A DNA stretch of 64,000 nt, taken from contig NZ_CP109273.1 of assembly GCF_045209745.1 (NCBI RefSeq), forward strand, positions 4,650,001 through 4,714,000. The letters run 5' to 3'. The translations under genes and the position numbers were made by a program. Of the stretch, positions 7,869 to 20,584 are shown piece after piece. This stretch comes from Micromonospora sp045209745. Its GTDB lineage: Bacteria > Actinomycetota > Actinomycetes > Mycobacteriales > Micromonosporaceae. The notes below the pieces were generated by a model. The model did not search any database and was not told the DNA's origin. It saw nothing but the letters and a program-made list of their open reading frames with translations. How positions within the stretch are numbered: position 1 is the first letter of the stretch; each line of letters starts with the position of its first letter.

Positions 7869-8791
7869 TCAAGCACCTGCTCTCCGGTGCGGACCTGGAC
7901 GCCGCCACCGCCACCGAGATCCTGGACACCGCCGCCGAGATGGCCACGGTCGCCGGCCGGGAGATCAAGAAGCTGCCCGCGCTGCGCGGCCGGACCGTGG
8001 TGAACCTCTTCTACGAGGACTCCACCCGCACCCGGATCTCCTTCGAGGCGGCGGCGAAGCGGCTCAGCGCCGACGTGATCAACTTTTCCGCGAAGGGGTC
8101 CAGCGTCACCAAGGGCGAGAGCCTGAAGGACACCGCGTTGACCCTGCAGGCCATGGGCGCCGACGCCGTCGTCGTTCGGCACCCCGCCTCCGGCGCGCCG
8201 CACCGGCTGGCCAACTGGGTCGACGGGTCGGTCGTCAACGCCGGCGACGGCACCCACGAGCACCCCACCCAGGCGCTGCTGGACGCGTACACCATGCGGG
8301 CCCGGCTGGGCCGGCTCGCCGGCCTGTCGGTCGCGGTGGTCGGGGACGTGCTGCACTCCCGGGTCGCCCGCTCCAACGTGCTGCTGCTCTCCACCCTCGG
8401 CGCCAAGGTCACCCTGGTCGGCCCCCCGACCCTCATCCCGGTCGACATCGCGGGAGCGTTGGCGCCGGCCACCGACGTCTCCTACGACCTCGACTCGGTG
8501 CTGCCCAACGTCGACGTCGTGATGATGCTGCGGGTGCAGCGGGAGCGGATGAACGACTCCTACTTCCCCTCCGCGCGCGAGTACGCCCGCCGCTACGGGC
8601 TGGACGGCCCGCGGATGCGCCGGCTGCCCGAGCACGCGATCGTCATGCACCCCGGCCCGATGAACCGGGGGATGGAGATCACCCCCGAGGTCGCCGACTC
8701 ACCCCGCTCCACCATCGTCGAACAGGTCACCAACGGGGTTTCCGTGCGGATGGCCGTCCTGTACCTGCTGCTCGGAGGGAACAACCGGTGA
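7865..8791 (+). CDS. pyrB: Aspartate carbamoyltransferase catalytic chain
   Basis: Condenses carbamoyl phosphate and aspartate. 308 residues with the carbamoyl-phosphate signature FYEDSTRTRISFEAAAKRL, the ATCase-specific NFSAKGSSVTKGES and HPGPMNRG near the end. No pyrI regulatory chain is nearby. Start and stop both overlap neighbours (ATGA with pyrR, GTGA with pyrC), so expression is coupled. Confidence 0.97.
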   Translation: MIKHLLSGADLDAATATEILDTAAEMATVAGREIKKLPALRGRTVVNLFYEDSTRTRISFEAAAKRLSADVINFSAKGSSVTKGESLKDTALTLQAMGADAVVVRHPASGAPHRLANWVDGSVVNAGDGTHEHPTQALLDAYTMRARLGRLAGLSVAVVGDVLHSRVARSNVLLLSTLGAKVTLVGPPTLIPVDIAGALAPATDVSYDLDSVLPNVDVVMMLRVQRERMNDSYFPSAREYARRYGLDGPRMRRLPEHAIVMHPGPMNRGMEITPEVADSPRSTIVEQVTNGVSVRMAVLYLLLGGNNR

Positions 8792-10065
8792 CCGCGTACC
8801 TCATCACCAGCGTGAGTGTCGTCGGCGGCCCGCCGACCGACCTGCTGATCCGCGACGGCGTGGTCGCCGGGGTGGGCCCCGGCCTGTCCGCGCCGGACGC
8901 CACCCTGATCGACGGCACCGGGCTGGTCGCCCTGCCCGGCCTCGTCGACCTGCACACCCACCTGCGCGAGCCCGGTCGGGAGGACGCCGAGACCGTCGAG
9001 TCGGGTTCCCGCGCGGCGGCACTGGGTGGCTACACGGCGGTCTGCGCGATGGCCAACACCTCCCCGGTCGCGGACACCGCCGGTGTGGTGGAGCAGGTCT
9101 GGCGGCTCGGCCGGGAGGCCGGCCTGGTCGACGTGCAGCCGATCGGCGCGGTCACCGTCGGGCTGGCCGGCGAGCGGCTGGCCGAGCTGGGCGCGATGGC
9201 CGACTCCGCGGCCCGGGTGCGGATCTTCTCCGACGACGGGCACTGCGTCGCCGACCCGAAGCTGATGCGCCGGGCCCTGGAGTACGTCAAGGCATTCGAC
9301 GGGATCATCGCCCAGCACGCCGAGGAACCCCGGCTCACCGAGGGCGCCCAGATGCACGAGGGTGAGGTCTCCACCCGGCTCGGCCTGATCGGCTGGCCGG
9401 CCGTCGCCGAGGAGGCGATCATCGCCCGGGACGTGCTGCTCGCCGAGCACGTGGGCAGCCGACTGCACGTCTGCCACGTCTCCACCGCCGGCAGCGTCGA
9501 GGTGCTGCGTCAGGCAAAGGCGCGCGGCGTACGGGTCACCGCCGAGGTCACCCCGCACCACCTGCTGCTCACCGACGAGCGGGCGGAAACCTACGACCCG
9601 GTCTTCAAGGTCAACCCGCCGCTGCGGACGGCCGCGGACATCGCCGCGCTGCGGGCCGCCCTCGCCGACGGTGTGGTCGACGTGATCGCCACCGACCACG
9701 CCCCGCACGCCGTCGAGGACAAGGAGTGCGAGTGGGCGTACGCCCGGCCGGGGATGCTCGGCCTGGAAACGGCCCTCTCCATCGCGCTGGACGTGCTCGG
9801 TCCCGAGTGGGACCTGATCGCCGAGCGGATGTCCCGCACCCCGGCCCGGATCGCCGGGCTCACCGGGCACGGCGTCGACCCGGCGCCCGGTGTGCCGGCC
9901 AACCTGACCCTGATCGACCCGGCCGCCCGCCGCACCATCGAGCCGGCGGAGCTGGCCAGCCGCAGTCGCAACACCCCGTACGCCCGCATGACGCTGCCCG
10001 GTCGCATCGTGGCGACCTTCCTGCGCGGCGAGCCGACGGTCCTGGACGGAAAGGCTGTCAAGTAA
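8788..10065 (+). CDS. pyrC: Dihydroorotase
   Basis: Cyclises carbamoyl aspartate to dihydroorotate. 425 residues, class I amidohydrolase. Zinc ligands are visible in LVDLHTHLREPG and in IATDHAPHAVEDK; the substrate-binding NTSPV segment is near residue 90. The GTG start overlaps the pyrB stop and its TAA overlaps the carA ATG. Streptomyces has a small membrane protein gene between pyrC and carA, as I recall it; here the two are directly fused in TAATG. Confidence 0.96.
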   Translation: MTAYLITSVSVVGGPPTDLLIRDGVVAGVGPGLSAPDATLIDGTGLVALPGLVDLHTHLREPGREDAETVESGSRAAALGGYTAVCAMANTSPVADTAGVVEQVWRLGREAGLVDVQPIGAVTVGLAGERLAELGAMADSAARVRIFSDDGHCVADPKLMRRALEYVKAFDGIIAQHAEEPRLTEGAQMHEGEVSTRLGLIGWPAVAEEAIIARDVLLAEHVGSRLHVCHVSTAGSVEVLRQAKARGVRVTAEVTPHHLLLTDERAETYDPVFKVNPPLRTAADIAALRAALADGVVDVIATDHAPHAVEDKECEWAYARPGMLGLETALSIALDVLGPEWDLIAERMSRTPARIAGLTGHGVDPAPGVPANLTLIDPAARRTIEPAELASRSRNTPYARMTLPGRIVATFLRGEPTVLDGKAVK

Positions 10066-11256
10066 TGGTCAAGCGCAGACCCGCAATCCTTGTGCTCGAG
10101 GACGGGCGCACGTTCCCCGGTGAGGCGTACGGCAGCGTCGGGGAAACCTTCGGCGAAGCGGTCTTCAACACCGGCATGACCGGCTACCAGGAGACCCTCA
10201 CCGACCCGTCCTACCACCGACAGGTGGTGGTGCAGACCGCGCCGCACATCGGCAACACCGGCGTCAACGACGAGGACGACGAGTCCGGCCGGATCTGGGT
10301 GGCGGGCTACGTCGTGCGCGACCCGGCCCGGATCGGCTCGAACTGGCGGGCCACCGGCGGTCTCGAGGACCGCCTCGCCACCGAGGGTGTGGTGGGCATC
10401 AGCGGGGTGGACACCCGGGCGTTGACCCGGCACCTGCGTGAGCGCGGGGCCATGCGGGTCGGCATCTCCAGCGTCGACAACGACCCGCAGAGCCTGCTGG
10501 CCCGGGTCCGCCAGGCGCCGCAGATGACCGGCGCGGACCTGTCCGCCGAGGTGACCACCGCCGAGCCGTACGTCGTCGAGGCCCTCGGCGAGCACCGGTT
10601 CACGGTGGCCGCCCTGGACCTGGGCATCAAGCGCAACGTTCCCCGTCGGCTCGCCACGCGCGGGGTGACCACCCACGTGCTGCCGGCCTCATCGAGCATC
10701 GATCAGCTGCTCGCCACCGGTGCCGACGCGATCTTCCTGTCGCCCGGCCCCGGTGACCCGGCCACCGCCGACGCTCCGGTGGCGCTGGCCCGGGAGGCGC
10801 TGCGGCGGCAGGTGCCGCTGTTCGGCATCTGCTTCGGCAGCCAGATCCTCGGTCGGGCGCTCGGCTTCGGCACCTACAAGCTGGGTTACGGCCACCGGGG
10901 GATCAACCAGCCGGTGCTCGACCGGGCCACCGGCAAGGTGGAGGTGACCAGCCACAACCATGGCTTCGCGGTCGACGTGTCGAGCCGCGAACGGCGGCTC
11001 GGCGCGGTGCAGGTGCCCGGTGCGGGTGGCGGCGCGGTGGTCCCCGACCAGGTGATCGACACCGACTTCGGTGGCGTTCGGGTGTCGCACGTCTGCCTCA
11101 ATGACAACGTGGTCGAGGGGCTGCGGGCCGTGGACGTGCCCGCATTCACGGTTCAGTACCACCCGGAGGCGGCGGCCGGCCCGCACGACGCCGACTACCT
11201 CTTCGACCGATTCGCCGATCTGATCGAAGGCCGGACCCACAGCAAGGGGCGCAGCA

Positions 11257-11264
<8 letters not shown>
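10065..11264 (+). CDS. carA: Carbamoyl-phosphate synthase small (glutaminase) chain
   Basis: Supplies ammonia from glutamine to CarB. 399 residues from the ATG that overlaps the pyrC stop. The N-terminal CPSase domain begins AILVLEDGRTFPGEAYG, and the C-terminal class I amidotransferase has FLSPGPGDP, the nucleophile cysteine in GICFGSQILGRALG, and the His-Glu pair in QYHPEAAAGP. It overlaps carB by eight bases. Confidence 0.97.
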
Positions 11265-14600
<3,336 letters not shown>

Positions 14601-14604
<4 letters not shown>

Positions 14605-15635
14605 CCCTGTTCGAGCAGGCGGTGCGGCCGTGGCTGTTCCGGCTCGGCGGCGGGGACGCCGAGGCGGCGCACGAGTGGACACTGCGGCGGTTGAGCGCCG
14701 TTTCGCGGCAGCCGGCCGCGCTGGCGGCGCTGCGGGCCCGGTACGCGGTCAGCGCGCCGCGCACGGTGTTCGGTGTGCGGTTCCCCAACCCGGTCGGTCT
14801 TGCGGCGGGGATGGACAAGGACGGCGTGGCGCTGCCGGCCTGGCCGGCGCTCGGCTTCGGTTTCGTCGAGGTCGGCACGGTCACCGCGCACGCCCAGCCG
14901 GGCAACCCCCGGCCGCGGCTGTTCCGCCTGCCGGCCAGCGAGGCCGTGGTCAACCGGATGGGCTTCAACAACGCCGGGGCCGCCGCGCTGGCCGTCCGGC
15001 TGACGGCGCTGCCGCGCCCGCTCGGGGTGCCGCTGGGCATCTCGCTGGGCAAATCCAAGGTGACCCCGCTCGACGACGCGGTCGAGGACTATCTCGCCTC
15101 GTACCGGGCGCTGCGCGGGCATGGCGACTACTTCGCGGTGAACGTGTCCTCACCGAACACCGCGGGGCTGCGCTCGTTGCAGGACCGCGCCCACCTGGAC
15201 GCGCTGCTCGCCGCGCTGGTGGGGGAGAAACCGGTGCTGGTCAAGATCGCGCCGGATCTGACCGAGGCGGCGATCGCCGAGCTGCTGGAGGTCTGTCTGG
15301 CCCGAGGCGCTGCCGGGGTGATCGCCACCAACACCACGCTGGCCCGTACCGGGCTGGCCACGGTGGACGCCGAGCGCGGTGCCCAGGCCGGTGGTCTCTC
15401 CGGTCGGCCGCTCACCGAGCGGGCCCGGGAGGTGGTGTCCTTCGTGCACCGGGAAACCAACGGCCGGCTGCCCATCATCGGCGTAGGCGGCGTGCTGAAC
15501 CCGGACGACGCAGCGCGGATGTTCGACGCCGGCGCCGCCCTGGTCCAGCTCTACACCGGCTTCATCTACCGGGGCCCCGCCCTGGTCCGCGCCGCCGCCG
15601 GCCGCGCCGCGTCGACCCCTCCCGCGTCGATCTAG
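14601..15635 (+). CDS. pyrD: Dihydroorotate dehydrogenase, quinone-type (class 2)
   Basis: Membrane-associated FMN enzyme oxidising dihydroorotate with quinone. 344 residues; the N-terminal helical segment (LFEQAVRPWLFRLGGGDAE) is the class 2 membrane-binding part. FMN and active-site motifs are NPVGLAAGMDKDG, NRMGFNNAG, NVSSPNTAGLR (catalytic Ser region) and GVGGVLNPDDA. The last codons and the TAG stop lie inside the left arm of a 70-bp palindromic element, so the natural C terminus may have been reshaped. Confidence 0.95.
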
Positions 15636-15691
15636 GGCAGATCGTCGTGATTGGAGATCCAGTAGCGACAAGATGCCCTAGATCGACGCGG
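15622..15691. repeat. 70-bp palindromic element across the pyrD stop codon
   Basis: Perfect 18-bp inverted arms, CCGCGTCGATCTAGGGCA (15622-15639) and its complement (15674-15691), enclose 34 bases whose two halves are also partly complementary. In RNA the whole unit could fold as one long hairpin between pyrD and bioA. The size matches other palindromic units in this window, though the sequence differs. Confidence 0.85.
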
Positions 15692-15708
15692 AGAGGGACG
15701 ACGCACGC

Positions 15709-16983
15709 GTGACACCCGAGGAGATCCTGGCTGCAGACGGGGCGCATGTTTGGCATCCGTACGCGGCGATGCCGTTGGCGCACCCGCCGTACGTGGTGGA
15801 GAGCGCCGAGGGGGTGCGGCTGCGGCTGGCCGACGGGCGGGAGTTGGTGGACGGGATGTCGTCCTGGTGGGCGGCGATCCACGGGTACCGACACCCCGTG
15901 CTGGACGCCGCGGTGACCGATCAGCTCGGCCGGATGAGCCACGTGATGTTCGGCGGGCTCACCCACGAGCCCGCCGTGCAGCTCGCCCGGACCCTGGTCG
16001 AGTTGACCCCGGACGGCCTGGAGCACGTGTTTCTGGCCGACTCCGGCTCGGTCAGCGTCGAGGTGGCGGTGAAGATGTGCCTGCAGTACCAGCGGGCCAT
16101 CGGTCGGCCTCAGCGGCGCCGGCTGGCGACCTGGCGGGGCGGCTACCACGGCGACACGTTCCACCCGATGAGCGTCTGCGATCCGGAGGGCGGGATGCAC
16201 CACCTCTGGGGTGACGTGCTGCCCCGGCAGGTGTTCGCCCCGGTCCCACCGGGAGGCTTCACCGACCCACCCGACGACGCGTACGTGGCGGCGTTGGTGG
16301 ACACGGTGCAGCGCCACGCCGACGAACTGGCCGCCGTGATCGTCGAGCCCGTCGTCCAGGGCGCCGGTGGGATGCGTTTCCACCACCCGGGTTACCTACG
16401 GGTGCTGCGCGAGGTGACCCGCGCGCACGGGGTGCTGCTGATCTTCGACGAGATCGCCACCGGGTTCGGCCGCACCGGTGCGATGTTCGCCGCCGAGCAC
16501 GCCGGGGTGACGCCGGACGTGCTGTGCGTGGGCAAGGCGCTCACCGGCGGCTACCTGACGCTCGCGGCGGCGCTCTGCACCCCGGAGGTCGCCCGGGGCA
16601 TCTCCGCCGGCGGCGTACTGGCGCACGGGCCCACGTTCATGGGCAACCCGTTGGCCTGTGCGGTGGCCAACGCCTCCATCGGGCTGCTGCGGGCCGGGGA
16701 CTGGTCGGCACAGGTGTCCAGGGTCGGCGCCGGTCTGCGCGCCGGCCTGGAGCCCCTGCGCGGTACGCCCGGTGTGGCCGACGTGCGGGTCCTCGGCGCG
16801 ATCGGGGTGGTCCAGCTCGATCACGAGGTCGACCTCGGCGCGGCCACCTCGGCCGCGGTCGACCAGGGGGTGTGGCTGCGCCCGTTCCGCGACCTGATCT
16901 ACACGATGCCGCCGTACGTCACCGACGACGTCGACCTGGCCCGGATCGCGGCCGGGGTGGCGGCGGCGGTGGCGGCCGGCTGA
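15709..16983 (+). CDS. bioA: Adenosylmethionine-8-amino-7-oxononanoate aminotransferase
   Basis: PLP class III aminotransferase of biotin synthesis, making DAPA from KAPA with SAM as amino donor. 424 residues from GTG 15709. BioA-specific features are HVWHPYAAM at the N terminus and MSSWWAAIHGY, whose tryptophans line the SAM/KAPA site; DEIATGFGRTG precedes the PLP lysine in CVGKALTGGY. No other bio gene is in the window, and it sits between pyrD and pyrF. Confidence 0.94.
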   Translation: MTPEEILAADGAHVWHPYAAMPLAHPPYVVESAEGVRLRLADGRELVDGMSSWWAAIHGYRHPVLDAAVTDQLGRMSHVMFGGLTHEPAVQLARTLVELTPDGLEHVFLADSGSVSVEVAVKMCLQYQRAIGRPQRRRLATWRGGYHGDTFHPMSVCDPEGGMHHLWGDVLPRQVFAPVPPGGFTDPPDDAYVAALVDTVQRHADELAAVIVEPVVQGAGGMRFHHPGYLRVLREVTRAHGVLLIFDEIATGFGRTGAMFAAEHAGVTPDVLCVGKALTGGYLTLAAALCTPEVARGISAGGVLAHGPTFMGNPLACAVANASIGLLRAGDWSAQVSRVGAGLRAGLEPLRGTPGVADVRVLGAIGVVQLDHEVDLGAATSAAVDQGVWLRPFRDLIYTMPPYVTDDVDLARIAAGVAAAVAAG

Positions 16984-17055
16984 GTCGGCCCGGTCACCGG
17001 GTCGACGGTTACCCGGGCGGGGCTGCCGTCCGGACGAGGAGAGGGGAACACTCCG

Positions 17056-17892
17056 ATGGAAAGCTTCGGTACTCGGCTGCACCGGGCGATCACCGAGCGG
17101 GGGCCACTCTGTGTGGGCATCGACCCGCATCCCGGTCTGTTGGCCCGTTGGGGCCTCGCGGACGACGTTCAGGGACTTGACCGGTTTACCCGGACCGTCG
17201 TGGAAGCGCTCGGTGACCGGGTTGCGGTGGTCAAGCCTCAGTCGGCCTTTTTCGAGCGTTTCGGGTCCCGAGGTGTGGCGCTTCTTGAGTCAACTATCCG
17301 ACAGTTGCGGGATGCTGGCTCGCTCGTTCTGCTTGACGTCAAGCGTGGCGATATCGGCTCGACGGTGAGCGCGTACGCCTCCGCGTATCTCGATCCATCC
17401 AGCCCGCTGTATGTCGACGCGGTCACCGCGAGCCCCTACCTCGGGGTCGGTTCGCTGACGCCGATGTTCGAACTGGCCGCCAAGCACGGCGGCGGCGTGT
17501 TCGTGCTGGCCCTCACCTCCAACCCCGAGGGCGCGGCCGTGCAGCAGGCCCGCACGGCCGACGGCCGCACCGTGGCGCAGACCGTGATCGACGAGATTTC
17601 GCAGCTCAACAGTGGTGCGACTCCGCTCGGGAGCTTCGGTCTGGTGGTGGGCGCGACCATTGGCGACACCGGTCACGACCTCTCCGGTGTGGGGGGTCCG
17701 CTGCTCGCACCGGGGCTCGGCGCGCAAGGTGCTGGGGCAGCCGATCTGCGTACCGTCTTCGGTTCGAGCCTCGCCTCGGTGCTCCCGTCGTACTCCCGGG
17801 AGGTGCTCTCGGCAGGCCCCGATGTCGCCGCCCTGCGGGCCGCCGCGGACCGCGTGTTGGTCGACTGCCGGGCCGTCCTGCCTGCCCGGTGA
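17056..17892 (+). CDS. pyrF: Orotidine 5'-phosphate decarboxylase, type 2
   Basis: Last step to UMP. 278 residues, longer than E. coli PyrF and typical of the actinobacterial type 2 subfamily. The catalytic Lys/Asp motif is LLDVKRGDIGST; CVGIDPHP opens the barrel. GAGGAGAGGGG precedes the ATG by a normal distance. Codon choice in the first third is less G/C-biased than in its neighbours, which may reflect ancestry or mRNA structure. Confidence 0.95.
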   Translation: MESFGTRLHRAITERGPLCVGIDPHPGLLARWGLADDVQGLDRFTRTVVEALGDRVAVVKPQSAFFERFGSRGVALLESTIRQLRDAGSLVLLDVKRGDIGSTVSAYASAYLDPSSPLYVDAVTASPYLGVGSLTPMFELAAKHGGGVFVLALTSNPEGAAVQQARTADGRTVAQTVIDEISQLNSGATPLGSFGLVVGATIGDTGHDLSGVGGPLLAPGLGAQGAGAADLRTVFGSSLASVLPSYSREVLSAGPDVAALRAAADRVLVDCRAVLPAR

Positions 17893-18069
17893 CTGACTGA
17901 CGGCTCGGTCACTCTACGGTGATCATGCGGCCCCACGTTGCCGAAAGCTCCGTTGGCCGCTAGTTTTCCCCGCGCTGGGAACCATGTACCCCTTGGTTCA
18001 CAGCGACACCACGTTTCACAGCTGCGGTGGTGCGTCCCGCCCGCCGCGATAGGGACCTGAGGAGAACTG

Positions 18070-18387
18070 GTGCCGCTCCCGTCACTAACCCCCGAACAAC
18101 GCGCTGCCGCGCTCGAGAAGGCCGCGGAGATCCGCAAGGCCCGTGCTCAGCTGAAGGAGCAGCTCAAGCAGGGCAAGACCACCCTCGGTGCCGTCCTCGA
18201 GCGCGCCGAGGGCGACGACGTCGTTGGCAAGCTCAAGGTTTCGGCCGTCCTGCAGGCCATGCCGGGCATCGGCAAGATCCGGGCTACCCAGATCATGGAG
18301 AAGCTCAAGATCGCCGACAGCCGTCGCCTGCGCGGCCTTGGTGAGCAGCAGCGCAAGGCACTGCTTGGAGAGTTCGCCGCCAACTGA
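18070..18387 (+). CDS. mihF: Actinobacterial integration host factor (mIHF/sIHF type)
   Basis: 105-residue nucleoid protein, unrelated to E. coli IHF. A basic N-terminal helix (AAEIRKARAQLKEQLKQGK) leads into a helix-two-turn-helix fold with the VLQAMPGIGKIRATQIM DNA-binding segment. It starts GTG with TGAGGAGAA upstream. The 177-bp gap before it, after pyrF, holds two copies of TTCACAGC about 20 bp apart but no clear promoter. Confidence 0.94.
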   Translation: MPLPSLTPEQRAAALEKAAEIRKARAQLKEQLKQGKTTLGAVLERAEGDDVVGKLKVSAVLQAMPGIGKIRATQIMEKLKIADSRRLRGLGEQQRKALLGEFAAN

Positions 18388-18412
18388 ACCTGGCAGCGTG
18401 TAGAAACAAGCA

Positions 18413-18946
18413 GTGAGCACGGATGACGAGGCGCGCCCGGCGGCTCGGCTCACTGTCCTGGCTGGACCTTCGGGTTCCGGCAGGGAGAGTGTCGTCGAGC
18501 TCGTCCGGGCGCGTTTTCCGTCCGTGTGGATCCCGGTGCCGGCGATCACCAGGCCGCGGCGGGAGTCGGAGATCGACGGGGTCGACCGCGTCTTCCTCGC
18601 CCCCGCCGAGTTCGATCGCCGGCTCGCGGCCGGCGAGCTGTTGGAGTGGTCCCGGATCGGCTCGTACCGCCGGGGCACTCCATACCCACCGCTGCGTGCC
18701 CGGCTCACCGCCGGGCAGCCGGTGCTGCTCCCGCTCGACCTGCGCGGCGCTCGGCTGGTCCGTGCGCGACTGCCCGATTGCCGGCTGGTGCTGCTGAGCC
18801 CACCTGGGTATCAACCCGACGCCAGCGTGGCGGCCGCCGTCGAGCGCACGCTGACCCACGACCTCACCGAGCGGGTGGTCGACGAGCTGGTAGGCTTACT
18901 CGGTTCTTCTTATCCGGATCCGGCCTGGTCGCGCGTACGCGGCTGA
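18413..18946 (+). CDS. Degenerate guanylate kinase homologue
   Basis: Occupies the usual gmk place between mihF and rpoZ and is recognisably related (VLAGPSGSG, ITRPRRESEIDG, GELLEW). However, the Walker A loop reads GPSGSGRES (residues 18-26): the ATP-binding lysine is arginine and the next Ser is Glu. The YFFV tyrosine is replaced (RVFL), and the arginine-bearing lid is missing; the protein has 177 residues against about 190-210. The 3' end uses rare codons, including TTA at 18896. TAGAAA ends six bases before the GTG, suggesting a leaderless start. Guanylate kinase activity is doubtful. Confidence 0.8.
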   Translation: MSTDDEARPAARLTVLAGPSGSGRESVVELVRARFPSVWIPVPAITRPRRESEIDGVDRVFLAPAEFDRRLAAGELLEWSRIGSYRRGTPYPPLRARLTAGQPVLLPLDLRGARLVRARLPDCRLVLLSPPGYQPDASVAAAVERTLTHDLTERVVDELVGLLGSSYPDPAWSRVRG

Positions 18947-19010
18947 CGGCTGGCCGCCGTTGAGACTCAGCACCGCGTCCGCGCGGCTCGAAAGACGCAG
19001 AGGTTAATTC

Positions 19011-19274
19011 GTGGGATCCATCGCCAACCCCGAAGGCATCACCAACCCGCCGATCGACGAGCTCCTCGAGAAGACGACGTCGAAGTACGCGCTGGTCATC
19101 TTCGCCGCCAAGCGCGCGCGCCAGGTGAACGCCTACTACAGCCAGCTCGGTGAGGGCCTTCTGGAGTACGTCGGCCCGCTCGTCGAGACCACCCCGCAGG
19201 AGAAGCCCCTCTCCATCGCGATGCGCGAGATCAACGCGGGCCTGCTCACCGCCGAGCCGACCGACCAGCCGTAA
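19011..19274 (+). CDS. rpoZ: RNA polymerase omega subunit
   Basis: 87 residues. PPIDELLEKTTSKYALVIFA and AAKRARQVNAYY are the conserved omega core that clamps the beta-prime C terminus; KPLSIAMREINAG follows. GTG start with AGAGG seven bases before. It is followed within 15 bp by coaBC, so the two are probably cotranscribed. Confidence 0.96.
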   Translation: MGSIANPEGITNPPIDELLEKTTSKYALVIFAAKRARQVNAYYSQLGEGLLEYVGPLVETTPQEKPLSIAMREINAGLLTAEPTDQP

Positions 19275-19288
19275 GCCCTCGCTGGCCG

Positions 19289-20497
19289 ATGTCCACCTCG
19301 ATCGTCCTCGGGGTCGGCGGCGGCATCGCCGCCTACAAGGCGTGCGAGCTGCTGCGACTCTTCACCGAATCGGGTCACCGGGTTCGGGTCGTGCCGACCG
19401 CGTCGGCGCTCCGGTTCGTCGGGGCGCCGACCTGGGCGGCGCTCTCCGGTCAGCCGGTGGCCGACGACGTCTGGACCGACGTCCACGAGGTGCCGCACGT
19501 CCGGCTCGGTAAGCAGGCCGATCTGGTGGTGGTCGCGCCGACCACCACCGACCTGCTCGCCAAGGCCGCGCACGGGCTCGCCGACGACCTGTTGACCAAC
19601 ACCCTGCTGACCGCCCGCTGTCCGGTGTTGCTGGCCCCGGCCATGCACACCGAGATGTGGGAGCACCCGGCCACCGTGGCCAACGTCGCCACGCTGCGGG
19701 CCCGGGGTGTCCTGGTCATCGAGCCCGCCGTCGGCCGGCTCACCGGCGTGGACACCGGCAAGGGGCGGCTGCCCGACCCGGCCGAGATCTTCGCCGTCGC
19801 CCGTCGGGTCCTGGCCCGGGGTGGCTCCGCCCCCACCGACCTGGCCGGCCGCCGGGTGGTCGTCACCGCAGGTGGCACCCGGGAGCCGTTGGACCCGGTC
19901 CGCTTCCTGGGTAACCGCTCCTCGGGCAAGCAGGGTTACGCGTTCGCCCGCGCGGCGGTCGCCCGGGGCGCCCGGGTCACCCTGATCGCGGCCAACGTCT
20001 CCCTCTCCGACCCCGCCGGCGTCGACCTGATCCGGGTGGGCACCACCGCCGAGCTGCGGGAGGCGACGCTGAAGGCCGCCGTCGAGGCCGACGCGGTGGT
20101 GATGGCGGCGGCTCCGGCCGATTTCCGGCCGGCGACGTACGCGCCTGGCAAAATCAAGAAGTCGGACGATGGCGTCGCGCCCACCATCGAGCTCGTCACG
20201 AACCCGGACATCGCGGCTGAGCTCGGCCAGCGCAAACGACCGGAGCAGCTGCTGGTGGTGTTCGCCGCCGAGACCGGCGACGCCGAGGCCAACGGCCGAG
20301 CGAAACTCGCCCGGAAGCGGGCCGACCTCATCGTGATCAACGAGGTCGGTCAGGACCTGGTCTTCGGGGCCGACACCAACACGGTGACGGTCATCGGCGC
20401 GGACGGCTCGGTCAGCCGATTGCCCGAGCAGGCCAAGGAGGCGGTGGCCGACACCGTCTGGGATCTCGTCGTGGCGCGGCTGACCGGCGTCTCCTGA
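19289..20497 (+). CDS. coaBC: Phosphopantothenoylcysteine decarboxylase / phosphopantothenate-cysteine ligase
   Basis: Bifunctional coenzyme A enzyme, 402 residues. The N-terminal CoaC flavodoxin-like half has GVGGGIAAYKACEL and PAMHTEMW (active-site loop). The C-terminal CoaB half starts at about residue 190 with VVVTAGGTREPLDPVRFLGN and has the KIKK motif that binds the acyl-adenylate. Placement between rpoZ and metK is the conserved actinobacterial order. Confidence 0.96.
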   Translation: MSTSIVLGVGGGIAAYKACELLRLFTESGHRVRVVPTASALRFVGAPTWAALSGQPVADDVWTDVHEVPHVRLGKQADLVVVAPTTTDLLAKAAHGLADDLLTNTLLTARCPVLLAPAMHTEMWEHPATVANVATLRARGVLVIEPAVGRLTGVDTGKGRLPDPAEIFAVARRVLARGGSAPTDLAGRRVVVTAGGTREPLDPVRFLGNRSSGKQGYAFARAAVARGARVTLIAANVSLSDPAGVDLIRVGTTAELREATLKAAVEADAVVMAAAPADFRPATYAPGKIKKSDDGVAPTIELVTNPDIAAELGQRKRPEQLLVVFAAETGDAEANGRAKLARKRADLIVINEVGQDLVFGADTNTVTVIGADGSVSRLPEQAKEAVADTVWDLVVARLTGVS

Positions 20498-20522
20498 CGG
20501 GTGGTAAAGGTCGCGACCGATC

Positions 20523-20551
20523 CCGACACCGACCGCAGTGGTGATTACACT
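20523..20551 (+). promoter_or_regulatory. Candidate metK promoter
   Basis: CCGACA (20523-20528) and TACACT (20546-20551) are 17 bp apart, giving a start about 27 bases before the metK GTG at 20585. The leader is too short for a SAM riboswitch. Confidence 0.5.
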
Positions 20552-20584
20552 GCCGCGGAACGACCTCAAATGCTTAGGAGTGCC

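Noticed and set aside
20498..20584. SAM riboswitch before metK
   Set aside because: The leader is only about 30 bases from the predicted start and shows no aptamer landmarks.
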